This document shows, in pieces, positions 16,692 through 25,940 of a stretch of DNA of 64,000 bases (the first letter of the stretch is position 1; every line of letters starts with the position of its first letter). The notes under the pieces were generated by a model. The model was not told the DNA's origin. It saw only the letters and a program-made list of their open reading frames with translations, and did no database searches. The translations under genes were made by a program, and so were the position numbers. Origin of the DNA: SZUA-547 sp963669315 (GTDB lineage: Bacteria; Pseudomonadota; Alphaproteobacteria; Rhodobacterales; Rhodobacteraceae); assembly GCA_963669315.1 (NCBI GenBank), contig OY770021.1, forward strand, positions 2,108,001-2,172,000, given 5' to 3'.

Positions 16692-17333
16692 ATGGCCGAC
16701 GAGAATGACGCTGGAAAAGCCAAAGGCAAGACCCGCCGGACGCGCGGCGCCCAGTTGCCTGCGCGCTGGGGCCAGCAGCGCGCGCGCGGTTTCTTCGCGG
16801 CGTCTGATTACGTCAAGAAAACGGTTCGCAAAGCCGGATCGTCGCGCGGTTTCGCCGAAAGCCGTTTGCTGACGCGGTGGGAGGAGATCGCCGGGGCCGA
16901 GGCCTCCGCGATCTGCCGGCCGGTTCGCGTCTCTTACGCCGACAAGGGGTTTGGCGCCGCGCTCATCCTCTGGTGCGAAGGCGCCCGCGCCCCCGAAGTG
17001 GAAATGATGGCGCCGCGGCTGATCGAGCGGGTGAACGCCGCCTACGGCTACAATGCCATCGCGCGCATCCACATCACGCAATCCGAGAAACCGCCCGAGC
17101 GCCCCCGGCCGCCCGGTCCGCCGAAACGGCGGCCACTAACGGCGCAGGAGGAGCGCCAGGTCGAGGATCTGATCTCTGACGTTTGCGACCCCGGCCTGAA
17201 AGAGGCGTTGCGCCGCCTCGGGCAAAATGTGAAATCCCGCGTTTCCGACTCGGCGACGCCACCGCCCGACCAAAGTTCAACCGCCGAAGCGCCCTCCGCC
17301 GACCGGAAGCCGCCGACGCGACCGAATTCCTGA
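16692..17333 (+). CDS. DUF721 / DciA-family protein
   Basis: The 213-aa product has a DUF721 (DciA-like) domain at about residues 35-125: GFAESRLLTRWEEIAGAEAS, then CRPVRVSYADKGFGAALILW. In bacteria without DnaC or DnaI, DciA helps load the DnaB helicase. Here that role is inferred from family membership only. The remaining about 85 residues are Pro- and Arg-rich and probably disordered, apart from a short helix (EERQVEDLISDVCDPGLKEA). It opens a run continuing with a DsbA-like protein (15-bp gap) and SMC, an order commonly seen in Rhodobacterales. It is divergent from mutY across a 75-bp gap. Confidence 0.82.
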   Translation: MADENDAGKAKGKTRRTRGAQLPARWGQQRARGFFAASDYVKKTVRKAGSSRGFAESRLLTRWEEIAGAEASAICRPVRVSYADKGFGAALILWCEGARAPEVEMMAPRLIERVNAAYGYNAIARIHITQSEKPPERPRPPGPPKRRPLTAQEERQVEDLISDVCDPGLKEALRRLGQNVKSRVSDSATPPPDQSSTAEAPSADRKPPTRPNS

Positions 17334-17347
17334 AAGGACACGACTTG

Positions 17348-17971
17348 ATGTTTCAGCTTAAGCCCACCCGCCGTTCCGCCCTGATCGGCGCCGCCGCCGC
17401 GGCGCTTGTTTCGAGCACGCCGTTCGTCGCGCTGGCTGAGGACAAGCCTTTCGCCACGGGCGATCAGGTGGTTGGCGCCGAGGATGCGCCGGTGACGGTC
17501 GTAGAATACGCGTCCCTGACCTGCCCGCACTGCGCGTCGTTCCACAAAGAGACCTGGCCCGAGTTGAAGGCTCAGTATGTCGATACCGGTAAAGTGCGCT
17601 TCGTCATGCGAGAGGTGTATTTCGACCGCTTCGGCCTTTGGGCCGCGATGGTCGCCCGGTGCGGCGGGTCTGACACCTATTTTCCGTTCATCGACGTCCT
17701 CTTCAAGCAGCAACGGGAATGGACCGCGGGCGATCAGAACCAGATCGTTGAGAGCATGCGGCGGATCGGCAAACAGGGCGGCCTCAGCGACGCCGATCTA
17801 GATCTCTGCCTGAAGGATGAGGACTTCGCCCGCGGGCTTCTGGCCGACTATCAGGAGAACGCGAAGGAAGACGGCGTGCAATCCACCCCCACCTTCTTCA
17901 TCAACGGCGACAGGCTGGAAGGCGCCCGCTCGATTGAGGAAATGTCGGAAGCGATCGAGAAGCACCTCTAA
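17348..17971 (+). CDS. DsbA-family thiol-disulphide oxidoreductase, exported
   Basis: This periplasmic thioredoxin-fold protein has 207 aa from the ATG at 17348. The signal peptide carries TRRSALIGAAAAALV and ends near VALAED; the paired arginines leave Tat export possible. The active site CPHC lies at residues 59-62 (EYASLTCPHCASFHKETW), and the cis-proline loop is QSTPTFFING. The helical insert between them is typical of DsbA/BdbD-type proteins. The acceptor DsbB is not in the window. GAAAGGA is the likely ribosome site. Its place between a DciA-like gene and smc is conserved in relatives but has no obvious functional link. Confidence 0.88.
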   Translation: MFQLKPTRRSALIGAAAAALVSSTPFVALAEDKPFATGDQVVGAEDAPVTVVEYASLTCPHCASFHKETWPELKAQYVDTGKVRFVMREVYFDRFGLWAAMVARCGGSDTYFPFIDVLFKQQREWTAGDQNQIVESMRRIGKQGGLSDADLDLCLKDEDFARGLLADYQENAKEDGVQSTPTFFINGDRLEGARSIEEMSEAIEKHL

Positions 17972-18008
17972 AGAACAACTCCAGAACATTTCCGCCAAGC
18001 TCCATATA

Positions 18009-18046
18009 TGGCGCCGATATCTGCAACTTTCTCTATATCGGCGCCA
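18009..18046. repeat. Perfect 12-bp inverted repeat between the dsbA-like gene and smc
   Basis: TGGCGCCGATAT (18009-18020) and ATATCGGCGCCA (18035-18046) are exact reverse complements separated by 14 bases. The pair starts 37 bp after the dsbA-like stop and ends 73 bp before the smc GTG. There is no T-run after it, so it is not a standard intrinsic terminator. It could be a transcript-end hairpin or a protein-binding site. Confidence 0.7.
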
Positions 18047-18119
18047 CTGATCAATTGACTGTGGCGGCGGCCCGGCCTTACCCTTTGTCTAGAGCAGACA
18101 AACAAAAAAAGGCTGGGCG

Positions 18120-21100
18120 GTGCAGGTCTCCAAGCTCCGGCTATCGGGCTTCAAATCCTTCGTCGATCCGACGGAGCTGACCATCGCCCCGGGTTTGACC
18201 GGGGTGGTCGGACCCAATGGCTGCGGCAAATCCAATCTGCTGGAAGCGCTGAGATGGGCGATGGGCGAGAACCGGCCCACTGCGATGCGCGGCTCTGGCA
18301 TGGAGGACGTGATCTTCGCCGGCGCCTCCACTCGGCCGCCGCGCGCCAACGCCGAAGTCTCCATCATCATGGACAATGCCGACCGGCTGGCCCCGGTCGG
18401 GTTCAACGACGCTGACGTCCTCGACATCACGCGCCGGATCACCCGCGACATCGGCTCTGCCTATAAGGTCAATGGCAAGGATGTGCGCGCCCGCGATGTC
18501 CAGATGCTGTTCGCCGACGCCGCCACCGGCGCGCATTCGCCAGCGCTGGTTCGGCAGGGACAGATCGGTGAGCTGATCAACGCCAAGCCCAAGGCGCGGC
18601 GAAAAATACTGGAGGACGCAGCCGGGATCGGCGGGCTGTATCAGCGCCGCCACGAAGCCGAACTGAAGCTGAAAAGCGCAGAGGCGAATCTGGAGCGGGT
18701 CGACGACGTCATCCAGAATCTCGATCAGCAGCTTTCCAGCCTCGCTCGGCAGGCGCGACAGGCGCGGCGCTATCGCGACATCGCCGAGAAGCTTCGCGGG
18801 GCGGAGGCCCAACTGCTCTATCGCCGCTGGCGGGAGGCGAAGGACGCGGCGGATGCGGCGCAGAGGGAACTGACGGAGGCGACCCGCCGGGTGGCCGCCG
18901 GGACCACCGAAGCCGCTCAGGCGGAAAAGGCGCGCGGTGATGCGTCCGAGTCCATGCCGCCGCTGCGCGAAGAAGAGGCGATCGCCGCCGCGGCGTTGCA
19001 GCGCCTTCAGGTGCAGCGGGAGCGGCTCGAGGATCGGGAGCGGCAGGCCCGAGGGCAGTTGGCGGGTCTCGAGCGCCGCATCCAGCAGCTTGGCGCGGAC
19101 CTCACCCGCGAAGAGGGTCTTGCGGCAGACGCAGGCGGCGTTCTGGAGCGTTTCGAGGCCGAAGAAGCCGAACTGCAACAGGCCGAGGCCACCGAAGGCG
19201 ACCGTTTGGCCGAGGCGGAGCAGGCCGACCGCGCGGCCGGTTCATTGCTGGCTGAGCGCGAAGCGGAACTGGATGAGCTGACCGAACGCGCGGCCCGTGT
19301 GGCGGCGCGGCGCTCCGCGGCCGAGCGCCGAGCAACCGAAGCGACACAGGCGCGCGACAAGATCGCCCGCGAGATAGACAGCGCGCGGGCGGAGATCGCC
19401 CAACTGGACGCGCAAATCGCCCGGGCAGAGGAAGAGGCGGAGGCGACCGCAGCCAAGCTGGCGCAGTCCGAAGCCCAGACCGCCGCGGCGGAACAGGCGC
19501 TGGAGACGGCGGAGGCCGCGCGCGGGACGGCGCAGGCCGCCGAATCATCCGCACGGGCGCGCCGGGCGGAGGCCGAGGGCGCGGCAAGCGCTCTCAGGGC
19601 GGAAACTCAGGCGCTGCAGCGGTTGCTGTCGGCGGGGGATGAGGCCGGAGAACCAATCCTCGACAAGGTGCGGGCCAAGCCAGGCTTCGAGACGGCGCTG
19701 GGCGCGGCGTTGGGCGAAGATCTCTCTACTCCTGAGGCGGAGGGCGACTCCTCCGGCTGGGCCGCGCTGCCAGATTATGCTGACGCGCCGAAACTGCCGG
19801 ACGGGGTAGAGCCGCTTTCCGCCCATGTCACTGCGCCCAAGGCGTTGGCCCGGCGGCTGGCGCAAATCGGCGTCGCTTCGGCGACAGATTGCGCGAGGCT
19901 GCACGCGTCGCTGCGCCCCGGTCAGCGGCTGGTGACGAGAGAGGGCGCATATTGGCGCTGGGACGGTCTGGCCGCGCCCAGCGGCGAAGATCGCAGCGCC
20001 GCCGCCCTGCGTTTGGAGCAGAGAAACCGGCTGGAGGCGCTCACCAAGCAACTGGTCGAGGCGGAAGCCGCCTTCGCTGAAGCCGATACGGCGTTCAAGG
20101 CGGCGCGGGACGCCATGTCCCAGGCCGAGCGCGCCGATAAAGAGGCCAGACAAGCGCGGCGGGCGGCTGAACAGGCGCGCGGCGAAGCGGCGCGCGGCGC
20201 GGCGAAGGCCGAGACGGAACGCGACCGGGGTCAGGCGCGGCGCGACACGCTGAACTCGGCGGCTGAGAGCCGCGCGGAGGATCTGGCGGTCGCGGAGAGT
20301 GAATCTAGGGAAGCGGCCAAAGCGCTGGCCGGGGCGGAAGACCCCGAAGCCGCGCGGCAGGCCGTGGAGGCCCTGAAACGGGCCGTTGGCGAAGCGCGCG
20401 CCTCATCGCAGGCGGCAAGGGCGGCGCTTGACGCGGTGCGGCGCGAAGGGGACTCGCGCCGCGCCCGTCTGAACGCCATCGCCAATGAACGCGGCGACTG
20501 GGCCAAGCGCAGCGCGCGCGCGGGCGAACAACTCGGCGCACTGAGGGACCGGATCGAGGCGGCGGAGAAGGATCGGGCCAAGGCGCTCTCCCGACCGGAT
20601 GAGATCCAAGCCGAGCGCGAAAAGCTGGGCCTTTCCATCGCCCAGGCCGAACAGCGACGCCGAGTGGCCTCCGACGCGCTGGCGGTTGGCGAAAATTCGC
20701 TTCGCGAGGCGGAGGGCGCCGCCAAGGCTTCCGAGCAGGCGCTTTCGGCAGCCCGCGAATCGCGTGCGCGCACCGAGGCGGTGGTCGAGGGTGCGGATGA
20801 GCGGGTGTCGGAAGCCGCTGCCCGGATCGCCGAGGAAAACGGCTGCGCGCCGGAAGCGCTGCTTCAGACCCATTCGCTGGATCCCGAAGACGGCGCCAAT
20901 GTCGAGGCGATCGAGACGGAAGTCGCCAAGCTTCGCCGTCAGCGCGACGCCATGGGCGCGGTGAATCTGCGCGCCGAGGAGGATGCGGACGAGCTGAGCA
21001 AGGAGCGGATTGATCTGGCGTCGGAGAAAGACGATCTGGAGGCGGCGATCGCTAAACTCCGCTCCGGCGTCGGGCAGTTAAACCGCGAAGGCCGTCAGAG

Positions 21101-21575
21101 GTTGCTGCAGGCCTTTGAAGAGGTGAACGAGAACTTCTCCTCGCTGTTCACGCATCTTTTCGGCGGCGGCGAAGCCCGTCTAGCGCTGGTCGAATCCGAC
21201 GACCCGCTGGAGGCGGGGCTTGAGATCATGTGCATGCCGCCAGGCAAGAAGCTGTCGACCCTCTCATTGCTCTCCGGCGGCGAGCAGACGCTGACGGCGC
21301 TTGCGCTGATTTTTTCAGTGTTTCTGGCCAATCCCTCGCCGATCTGCGTGCTGGATGAGGTGGACGCCCCGCTGGACGACGCCAATGTCGAGCGATTCTG
21401 CGATCTTCTGGACGAAATGACGCGCCGCACTCGCACCCGATTCATGATCATCACCCATCACGCGATCACCATGGCGCGGATGGACCGCCTGTTCGGCGTG
21501 ACCATGCAGGAGAAGGGAGTCAGCCAGCTGGTCTCCTGCGATCTGAGCCTTGCGTCATCGGTCGCGGCGGAATAG
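18120..21575 (+). CDS. smc: Chromosome segregation protein SMC
   Basis: This 1151-aa structural-maintenance-of-chromosomes ATPase condenses and segregates the chromosome with ScpA and ScpB. The N-terminal head has Walker A VVGPNGCGKSNLLEALRWAM (about residues 29-48). Two very long Ala/Glu/Arg-rich coiled coils flank a hinge at about residues 510-620. The C-terminal head has the signature LSLLSGGEQTLTALALIF and Walker B PICVLDEVDAPLDDANVERF. The GTG at 18120 (MQVSKLRLSGFKSFVDP) is the expected family start, with only a weak AGGCTGGG upstream. scpA and scpB are not in the window. Confidence 0.96.
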   Translation: MQVSKLRLSGFKSFVDPTELTIAPGLTGVVGPNGCGKSNLLEALRWAMGENRPTAMRGSGMEDVIFAGASTRPPRANAEVSIIMDNADRLAPVGFNDADVLDITRRITRDIGSAYKVNGKDVRARDVQMLFADAATGAHSPALVRQGQIGELINAKPKARRKILEDAAGIGGLYQRRHEAELKLKSAEANLERVDDVIQNLDQQLSSLARQARQARRYRDIAEKLRGAEAQLLYRRWREAKDAADAAQRELTEATRRVAAGTTEAAQAEKARGDASESMPPLREEEAIAAAALQRLQVQRERLEDRERQARGQLAGLERRIQQLGADLTREEGLAADAGGVLERFEAEEAELQQAEATEGDRLAEAEQADRAAGSLLAEREAELDELTERAARVAARRSAAERRATEATQARDKIAREIDSARAEIAQLDAQIARAEEEAEATAAKLAQSEAQTAAAEQALETAEAARGTAQAAESSARARRAEAEGAASALRAETQALQRLLSAGDEAGEPILDKVRAKPGFETALGAALGEDLSTPEAEGDSSGWAALPDYADAPKLPDGVEPLSAHVTAPKALARRLAQIGVASATDCARLHASLRPGQRLVTREGAYWRWDGLAAPSGEDRSAAALRLEQRNRLEALTKQLVEAEAAFAEADTAFKAARDAMSQAERADKEARQARRAAEQARGEAARGAAKAETERDRGQARRDTLNSAAESRAEDLAVAESESREAAKALAGAEDPEAARQAVEALKRAVGEARASSQAARAALDAVRREGDSRRARLNAIANERGDWAKRSARAGEQLGALRDRIEAAEKDRAKALSRPDEIQAEREKLGLSIAQAEQRRRVASDALAVGENSLREAEGAAKASEQALSAARESRARTEAVVEGADERVSEAAARIAEENGCAPEALLQTHSLDPEDGANVEAIETEVAKLRRQRDAMGAVNLRAEEDADELSKERIDLASEKDDLEAAIAKLRSGVGQLNREGRQRLLQAFEEVNENFSSLFTHLFGGGEARLALVESDDPLEAGLEIMCMPPGKKLSTLSLLSGGEQTLTALALIFSVFLANPSPICVLDEVDAPLDDANVERFCDLLDEMTRRTRTRFMIITHHAITMARMDRLFGVTMQEKGVSQLVSCDLSLASSVAAE

Positions 21576-21731
21576 CGCGCCGAATAATAGTCCCCTCGCC
21601 TCCAGCCTATATATTTCAATAGCTTACGTCGTATTCACCACCTATTTGGGTGTCTTGACAGCCCCGCGCCCTGACCCTAGTGTCCGCGCCGAAAGAGGCC
21701 TAGCCGCCTTTGCCTGAGTTCGGAGGCCCGC

Positions 21732-22097
21732 GTGCCCACGCCACAGGATGAGCGAGAGGCGCTGGACGCGCTAGACCGCCGCATTGCAGAGGCGCGGGAA
21801 TCCGCTAAACCACGAAAAAGCGTGGGGGCGGAAAAGTATGGCGCCGCCGCGATGGCGTGGCGGATGGTTATCGAACTGGTCGTCGGCATGGCGATCGGTC
21901 TTGGGATGGGATGGGGGCTCGACGCCCTGTTCGGCAGCTTGCCGTTGTTTCTCATCCTGCTTGGATTGCTGGGCTTCGCGGCCGGAATACGCACGATGAT
22001 GCGTTCGGCGGCGGAGGTTCAGAGACGGAACGACGCGATCGAGCAGGCTGAAAAAGCCGCCGAGAGCGACAGGCCGCCGCCAGGCGGCGTAGATTAG
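21732..22097 (+). CDS. atpI: ATP synthase protein I
   Basis: AtpI is a small membrane protein that helps assemble the c-ring of F0F1 ATP synthase. The 121 residues have a charged N-terminus (about 1-40) and two membrane helices (AWRMVIELVVGMAIGLGMGW and LPLFLILLGLLGFAAGI), followed by a charged tail. This matches the alphaproteobacterial AtpI/Mg2+-transport-associated type. The start is GTG at 21732 with CGGAGG five bases upstream. It is first in the F0 operon, 93 bp before atpB. Confidence 0.88.
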   Translation: MPTPQDEREALDALDRRIAEARESAKPRKSVGAEKYGAAAMAWRMVIELVVGMAIGLGMGWGLDALFGSLPLFLILLGLLGFAAGIRTMMRSAAEVQRRNDAIEQAEKAAESDRPPPGGVD

Positions 22098-22190
22098 AAC
22101 AGGGCGCCCCGAGCGCTCAGGGAACAGGCGGCGCTTCGGCGCCGGATCGTAACGAGCCCCAGGCGGGGCGCAGGATCGAGGGACGCGGCC

Positions 22191-22943
22191 GTGGCCTCTA
22201 GCGAGAACTCCGAAGGCGGCTTCAACATCCACCCGATGGACCAGTTCGAGGTCAAACCGCTGTTTGGCGGCGGCGAGGTGGGTATTTTCACACCGACCAA
22301 CTCGACCCTTTGGATGGCGATCGTCGTCGCGTCGATCTGCCTTTTCCTGATCCTGTCGATGCGTGGACGCGCGCTGGTGCCGAACCGGACGCAGTCGATG
22401 GCTGAGATGCTGTATGGATTCGTTCGGCAGATGGTGGCCGATGTGGCCGGCGAGGAAGGCCTGAAATACTTCCCCTACATCTTCACGCTATTCACCTTCA
22501 TCCTGTTTTCGAACCTGCTGGCGCTATTGCCGTACTCCTTCACTGTCACCAGCCACATCGCCGTGACCGGCGTTCTTGCGCTGGCGGTGTTCATCTCCGT
22601 TACAGTGATCGGCTTCGTCAAACACGGCTCGCACTTTCTCAGCTTCTTCTGGCCGATGGACGCGCCAGGCCCGTTGCGGCCCGTGCTCTGCGTCATCGAG
22701 CTGATTTCCTACTTCGTGCGGCCGGTCAGCCATTCTATCCGTCTTGGCGCCAATCTGATGGCGGGCCATGCGGTGCTTAAAGTCTTCGCCGGCTTTGTCG
22801 CTGGACTCGGGATCATGGGTTTCATCCCGGTTCTTGCGATGGTCGGCATCTACGGTCTGGAGCTGCTCGTTGCTGTGATCCAGGCGTATGTTTTCGCGAT
22901 CCTCACCTGCGTCTATCTCAACGACGCCCTGCATATGCACTGA
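22191..22943 (+). CDS. atpB: ATP synthase F0 subunit a
   Basis: This is the proton-channel subunit of F0F1 ATP synthase in the inner membrane. The 250-aa length is typical. The essential arginine is in the fourth helix region, PVSHSIRLGANLMAGHAVLK. The conserved C-terminal helix ends VIQAYVFAILTCVYLNDALH. The N-terminal HPMDQFEVKPLF segment is the usual alphaproteobacterial start region. GTG at 22191 follows GAGGGA. It is followed by atpE after 57 bp. Confidence 0.96.
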   Translation: MASSENSEGGFNIHPMDQFEVKPLFGGGEVGIFTPTNSTLWMAIVVASICLFLILSMRGRALVPNRTQSMAEMLYGFVRQMVADVAGEEGLKYFPYIFTLFTFILFSNLLALLPYSFTVTSHIAVTGVLALAVFISVTVIGFVKHGSHFLSFFWPMDAPGPLRPVLCVIELISYFVRPVSHSIRLGANLMAGHAVLKVFAGFVAGLGIMGFIPVLAMVGIYGLELLVAVIQAYVFAILTCVYLNDALHMH

Positions 22944-23000
22944 CGGGCGCGCAGGTCGGATCACTAATCAACAGCCATTCCACTTCATAGGAGCGAGATC

Positions 23001-23237
23001 ATGGAAGGCGATATCGGAACCATGGGCCAGATGATCGGCGCGGGCCTGGCCTGCATCGGCATGGGCGGCGCGGGCATTGGCGTGGGCCACGTGGCCGGCA
23101 ACTTCCTGAACGGCGCGCTGCGTAATCCGGCGGCCGCCAAGGAGCAGACCGCGACGCTGTTTATCGGCATCGCCTTCGCCGAGGCGCTGGGCATCTTCAG
23201 CTTCCTCGTCGCGCTGCTGCTGATGTTTGCGGTCTAA
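23001..23237 (+). CDS. atpE: ATP synthase F0 subunit c
   Basis: This is the 78-residue c-ring subunit with two membrane helices. The first contains the Gly-repeat packing motif GAGLACIGMGGAGIGVGHVA, the polar loop is NGALRNPAAAKEQ, and the second helix carries the proton-binding glutamate in GIAFAEALGIFSFLVALLLM. The Shine-Dalgarno AGGAGCGAG is strong, as expected for a subunit made in many copies. It lies between atpB and the b' gene. Confidence 0.97.
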   Translation: MEGDIGTMGQMIGAGLACIGMGGAGIGVGHVAGNFLNGALRNPAAAKEQTATLFIGIAFAEALGIFSFLVALLLMFAV

Positions 23238-23335
23238 GCAACCGCCCCGAAGATCCGGCGCGGGCCTGATGCATCGGGCCCGGCCAACCTCAAGACCGCG
23301 CGTCCGCGCGGTTCAGATAGCCGTTGGAGTGCGCC

Positions 23336-23881
23336 ATGGCGACAGCCTACGCCGCAACCGCCGCTGAAGGCGCCGCCGAGCATGGCTCGGCGGGGATGCC
23401 GCAGCTTGAGTTCTCCACCTTCCCCAGCCAGATCTTCTGGCTGGTGGTCGCGCTTGTCGCGCTCTACTACATCCTCAGCCGGGTCGCGCTGCCGCGGATC
23501 GGATCGGTGCTTGAGGCCCGGTCGGACGCGATCGTCGACGATCTGGACCGCGCTGCTGATCTGAAGCGGCGCGCTGAGGACGCGGATCGGGCCTATCAGG
23601 AGGCCTTGGCCGAAGCCCGCGCGCGCGCGCAGGAAATCGCGGCCAAGACCAAGGCCGAGATTCAGAAAGAGGTCGATCAGGCGATCGCCGACGCGGATGC
23701 CGAGATATCGGCCCGAACGGCGGAAAGCGAGAAACGCCTCGCCGAGATTCGTGAAAGCGCTCTGGGCAATGTCGAGGCTGTGGCCAGCGACACGGCCAAG
23801 GCTCTGGTCGACGCGATCGCGCCGGGCGCGGCGAGCGCCGACGCACTCAAATCCGCCGTCGCTTCGAAGTTGCAGGGCTAA
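23336..23881 (+). CDS. atpF': ATP synthase F0 subunit b'
   Basis: This is one of two different b-type stator subunits, as in photosynthetic and other alphaproteobacteria. It has 181 aa from ATG 23336, chosen because GGAG lies 6 bases upstream; the frame also has a TTG at 23324. A single membrane helix (FPSQIFWLVVALVALYYILS, about residues 31-50) is followed by RVALPRIGSVLEARSDAI and a long charged alpha-helix that dimerises with subunit b. It is followed 10 bp later by atpF. Confidence 0.92.
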   Translation: MATAYAATAAEGAAEHGSAGMPQLEFSTFPSQIFWLVVALVALYYILSRVALPRIGSVLEARSDAIVDDLDRAADLKRRAEDADRAYQEALAEARARAQEIAAKTKAEIQKEVDQAIADADAEISARTAESEKRLAEIRESALGNVEAVASDTAKALVDAIAPGAASADALKSAVASKLQG

Positions 23882-23891
23882 AGAGGGACGC

Positions 23892-24386
23892 ATGTACGAG
23901 CTATTCAGCGATACGAACTTCGTAGTCCTTGTCGCCTTCGCCCTGTTCGTGGGCCTTCTGGCCTATGTCCGGGTCGACAAGCTGCTTTTCGCCGCGCTCG
24001 ACCAGCGGGCGGAGAAGATCAGATCCGAGCTAGAGGAGGCGCGCCGGCTGCGTGAAGAGGCGCAGGCGCTGCTCGCCACCTTCGAGCGCAAGCAGGCCCG
24101 GGTCGGCGGCCATGCAGACGCTATCATCGCCCAGGCCAAAGAGGACGCCAAACTGGCGGCCACGCAGGCGAAGGCGGAGCTTGCGGCCTCGATGGAGCGG
24201 CGTATCAAGGCGGCGGAAGACCAGATCGGCTCCGCCGAAAAGGCCGCCGTGAAAGAGGTCAAGGACCGCGCGGTCAGCATCGCCGTCGCCGCGGCGCGGG
24301 ACGCGATCGCGGAAGGCCTGACCGACGAGGCCCGCAACGGATTGGTCGATAAATCGATCGAGGAAGTCGGCGGCAAGCTGCACTGA
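23892..24386 (+). CDS. atpF: ATP synthase F0 subunit b
   Basis: This is the second stator subunit, 164 aa from ATG 23892 with AGAGGGA just upstream. An N-terminal membrane helix (NFVVLVAFALFVGLLAYVRV) is followed by a long helical stalk rich in Ala, Glu and Lys. It should form the b/b' heterodimer holding F1 (alpha3beta3) against rotation. The F1 genes are not in the window; in Rhodobacterales they form a separate operon. The F0 operon ends here at a strong terminator (24410-24434). Confidence 0.93.
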   Translation: MYELFSDTNFVVLVAFALFVGLLAYVRVDKLLFAALDQRAEKIRSELEEARRLREEAQALLATFERKQARVGGHADAIIAQAKEDAKLAATQAKAELAASMERRIKAAEDQIGSAEKAAVKEVKDRAVSIAVAAARDAIAEGLTDEARNGLVDKSIEEVGGKLH

Positions 24387-24409
24387 TTTTCCTCGACCGG
24401 AGTGAGATG

Positions 24410-24434
24410 GCCCCGCCCTTCGGCGGGGCTTTTT
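24410..24434 (+). terminator. Rho-independent terminator of the F0 ATP synthase operon
   Basis: An 8-bp stem GCCCCGCC/GGCGGGGC (24410-24417 and 24422-24429) closes a four-base CTTC loop and is followed by TTTTT. It lies 23 bp after the atpF stop. Confidence 0.93.
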
Positions 24435-24500
24435 CGTTGCGCCCGCCCGGCCCCCGTGTTTTACTTTTGTTCTCAGAAAGCAATAGGCGGAGCCCCGTAA

Positions 24501-25937
24501 GTGCCGCTGATCGAGCAGATCGCAAAATTATCGACGGATCAGGTTTTCCTGGCGCTTGTCGCGTTGGCAGGCGTGGCTGTTCTTGCGTTCATTTGGGCGA
24601 TCTCAGCGCGCCGAAGCGCCGGCGCGTCGTCTCTGGCGGTGGAGCGCGGCCGTGCGCGCCTTGCCGAGTTGGAGGCGGAGAACGCTGCGGCTGAGGCGAG
24701 GGAAACAGCGCTCAGCGCCCAGATCGACAATATGAAGCTTGAGGTGAAGGAGAGCGGAGACCTCCTGAACGCGCATCGCCGCAATATCTCAGAGCTTGAG
24801 AAAGCCGTCGCCCGCAAGGATGAAGCGTTGGCGCAGCAGCGCCGCGCCGCGGAAGAGAAGCAGGCGCTGCTTCTGGACGGCCGCGAGCGGATGTCCGCCG
24901 AGTTCAAGGATCTGGCGGATCAGGTGATGCGCCAACACGGTGAGGATTTCTCAAAGACCAACAAAACCCAGATCGACGCGGTGCTGACGCCGCTGAAGGA
25001 GCATATCGGCAAGTTCGAGAAGGAACTGCGCGCCTCCCACGCCAAGGCGGGCGAGGACCGGGCCAGTCTTCAACAGCAGATCAAGGGCCTCAACGAAATG
25101 TCGGCTGGCATGGCGAAGGAGGCCGAGGCCCTGACCCGCGCCCTAAAGGGCGATGTGCAAAAACAGGGCGCCTGGGGTGAGATGGTGCTGGAGCGGATTC
25201 TGGAATCCTCCGGGCTGCGCGAAGGTGAGGAGTATGAAACTCAGGCTAGCCATTCGCTGGAGGATGGCCGCCGCCTGCGGCCCGACGCGATCGTGCATAT
25301 GCCCGAAGGTCGGCGCCTGATCCTCGATTCAAAGGCCTCGCTGACCGATTTCCAACGCGCGGCCGCCGCCGAGACAGAGGAGGAGCGGGCGACGGCGCTG
25401 AAGGCGCACGCCCTGTCGCTGAAGGCGCATATCGCCAATTTGTCCGGCAAGGAATACCAGCGATTACACGTGCGTGACCTCGACTATGTGGTGATGTTCG
25501 TTCCCATCGAGGGCGCCTTCTCCGCTGCGCTGGAGGAGGCCGGCGACCTCACCTCCTATGCGCTTGAGCGCGATGTAATGATTGCGACGCCGACGACACT
25601 GATGGTGATCCTGCGCACGGTCGCCAATGTCTGGGCCGTCGACCGACGCAACCGGAACGCCGAAGCGATCGCGGAGCGCGCCGGGTTGCTATACGAGAAA
25701 GCCGCCGGATTCGCAGAGGACCTGCAATCGGTCGGCGCGCGGCTGGGGCAGGCGCAGGCGTCCTATGACGGCGCCATTGCGAAGCTGTCCAAGGGACGCG
25801 GCAACCTGCTCGGTCAGATCGACAAACTGAAAGAACTGGGCGCGAAGACCTCCAAATCTCTGCCAATCGAGCCAGAAGACCCGGGCGAGCCGGAGGGTGA
25901 TGGGGAGTATCTGTCTCCGCCGCGCGCGGCCGAGTAA
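24501..25937 (+). CDS. rmuC: DNA recombination protein RmuC homologue
   Basis: The 478-aa protein has an N-terminal membrane helix (QVFLALVALAGVAVLAFIWA, about residues 14-33), a long coiled coil (about 40-200), and the RmuC nuclease-like domain. That domain has QGAWGEMVLERILESSGLRE, DAIVHMPEGRRLILDSKASL and the conserved YVVMFVPIEGAF and PTTLMVILRTVANVWAV segments. The predicted fold is PD-(D/E)XK-like (D...DSK). In E. coli rmuC limits inversions at short repeats; its biochemical role is not settled. The GTG at 24501 has GGCGGAG upstream. It converges on the glcG-like gene with a 3-bp gap. Confidence 0.92.
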   Translation: MPLIEQIAKLSTDQVFLALVALAGVAVLAFIWAISARRSAGASSLAVERGRARLAELEAENAAAEARETALSAQIDNMKLEVKESGDLLNAHRRNISELEKAVARKDEALAQQRRAAEEKQALLLDGRERMSAEFKDLADQVMRQHGEDFSKTNKTQIDAVLTPLKEHIGKFEKELRASHAKAGEDRASLQQQIKGLNEMSAGMAKEAEALTRALKGDVQKQGAWGEMVLERILESSGLREGEEYETQASHSLEDGRRLRPDAIVHMPEGRRLILDSKASLTDFQRAAAAETEEERATALKAHALSLKAHIANLSGKEYQRLHVRDLDYVVMFVPIEGAFSAALEEAGDLTSYALERDVMIATPTTLMVILRTVANVWAVDRRNRNAEAIAERAGLLYEKAAGFAEDLQSVGARLGQAQASYDGAIAKLSKGRGNLLGQIDKLKELGAKTSKSLPIEPEDPGEPEGDGEYLSPPRAAE

Positions 25938-25940
25938 TCC

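Noticed and set aside
16617..17081. N-terminal extension of mutY by about 155 codons
   Set aside because: The extension overlaps the DciA-like gene, has no MutY similarity, and a GTG with a good ribosome site at 16616 gives normal length.
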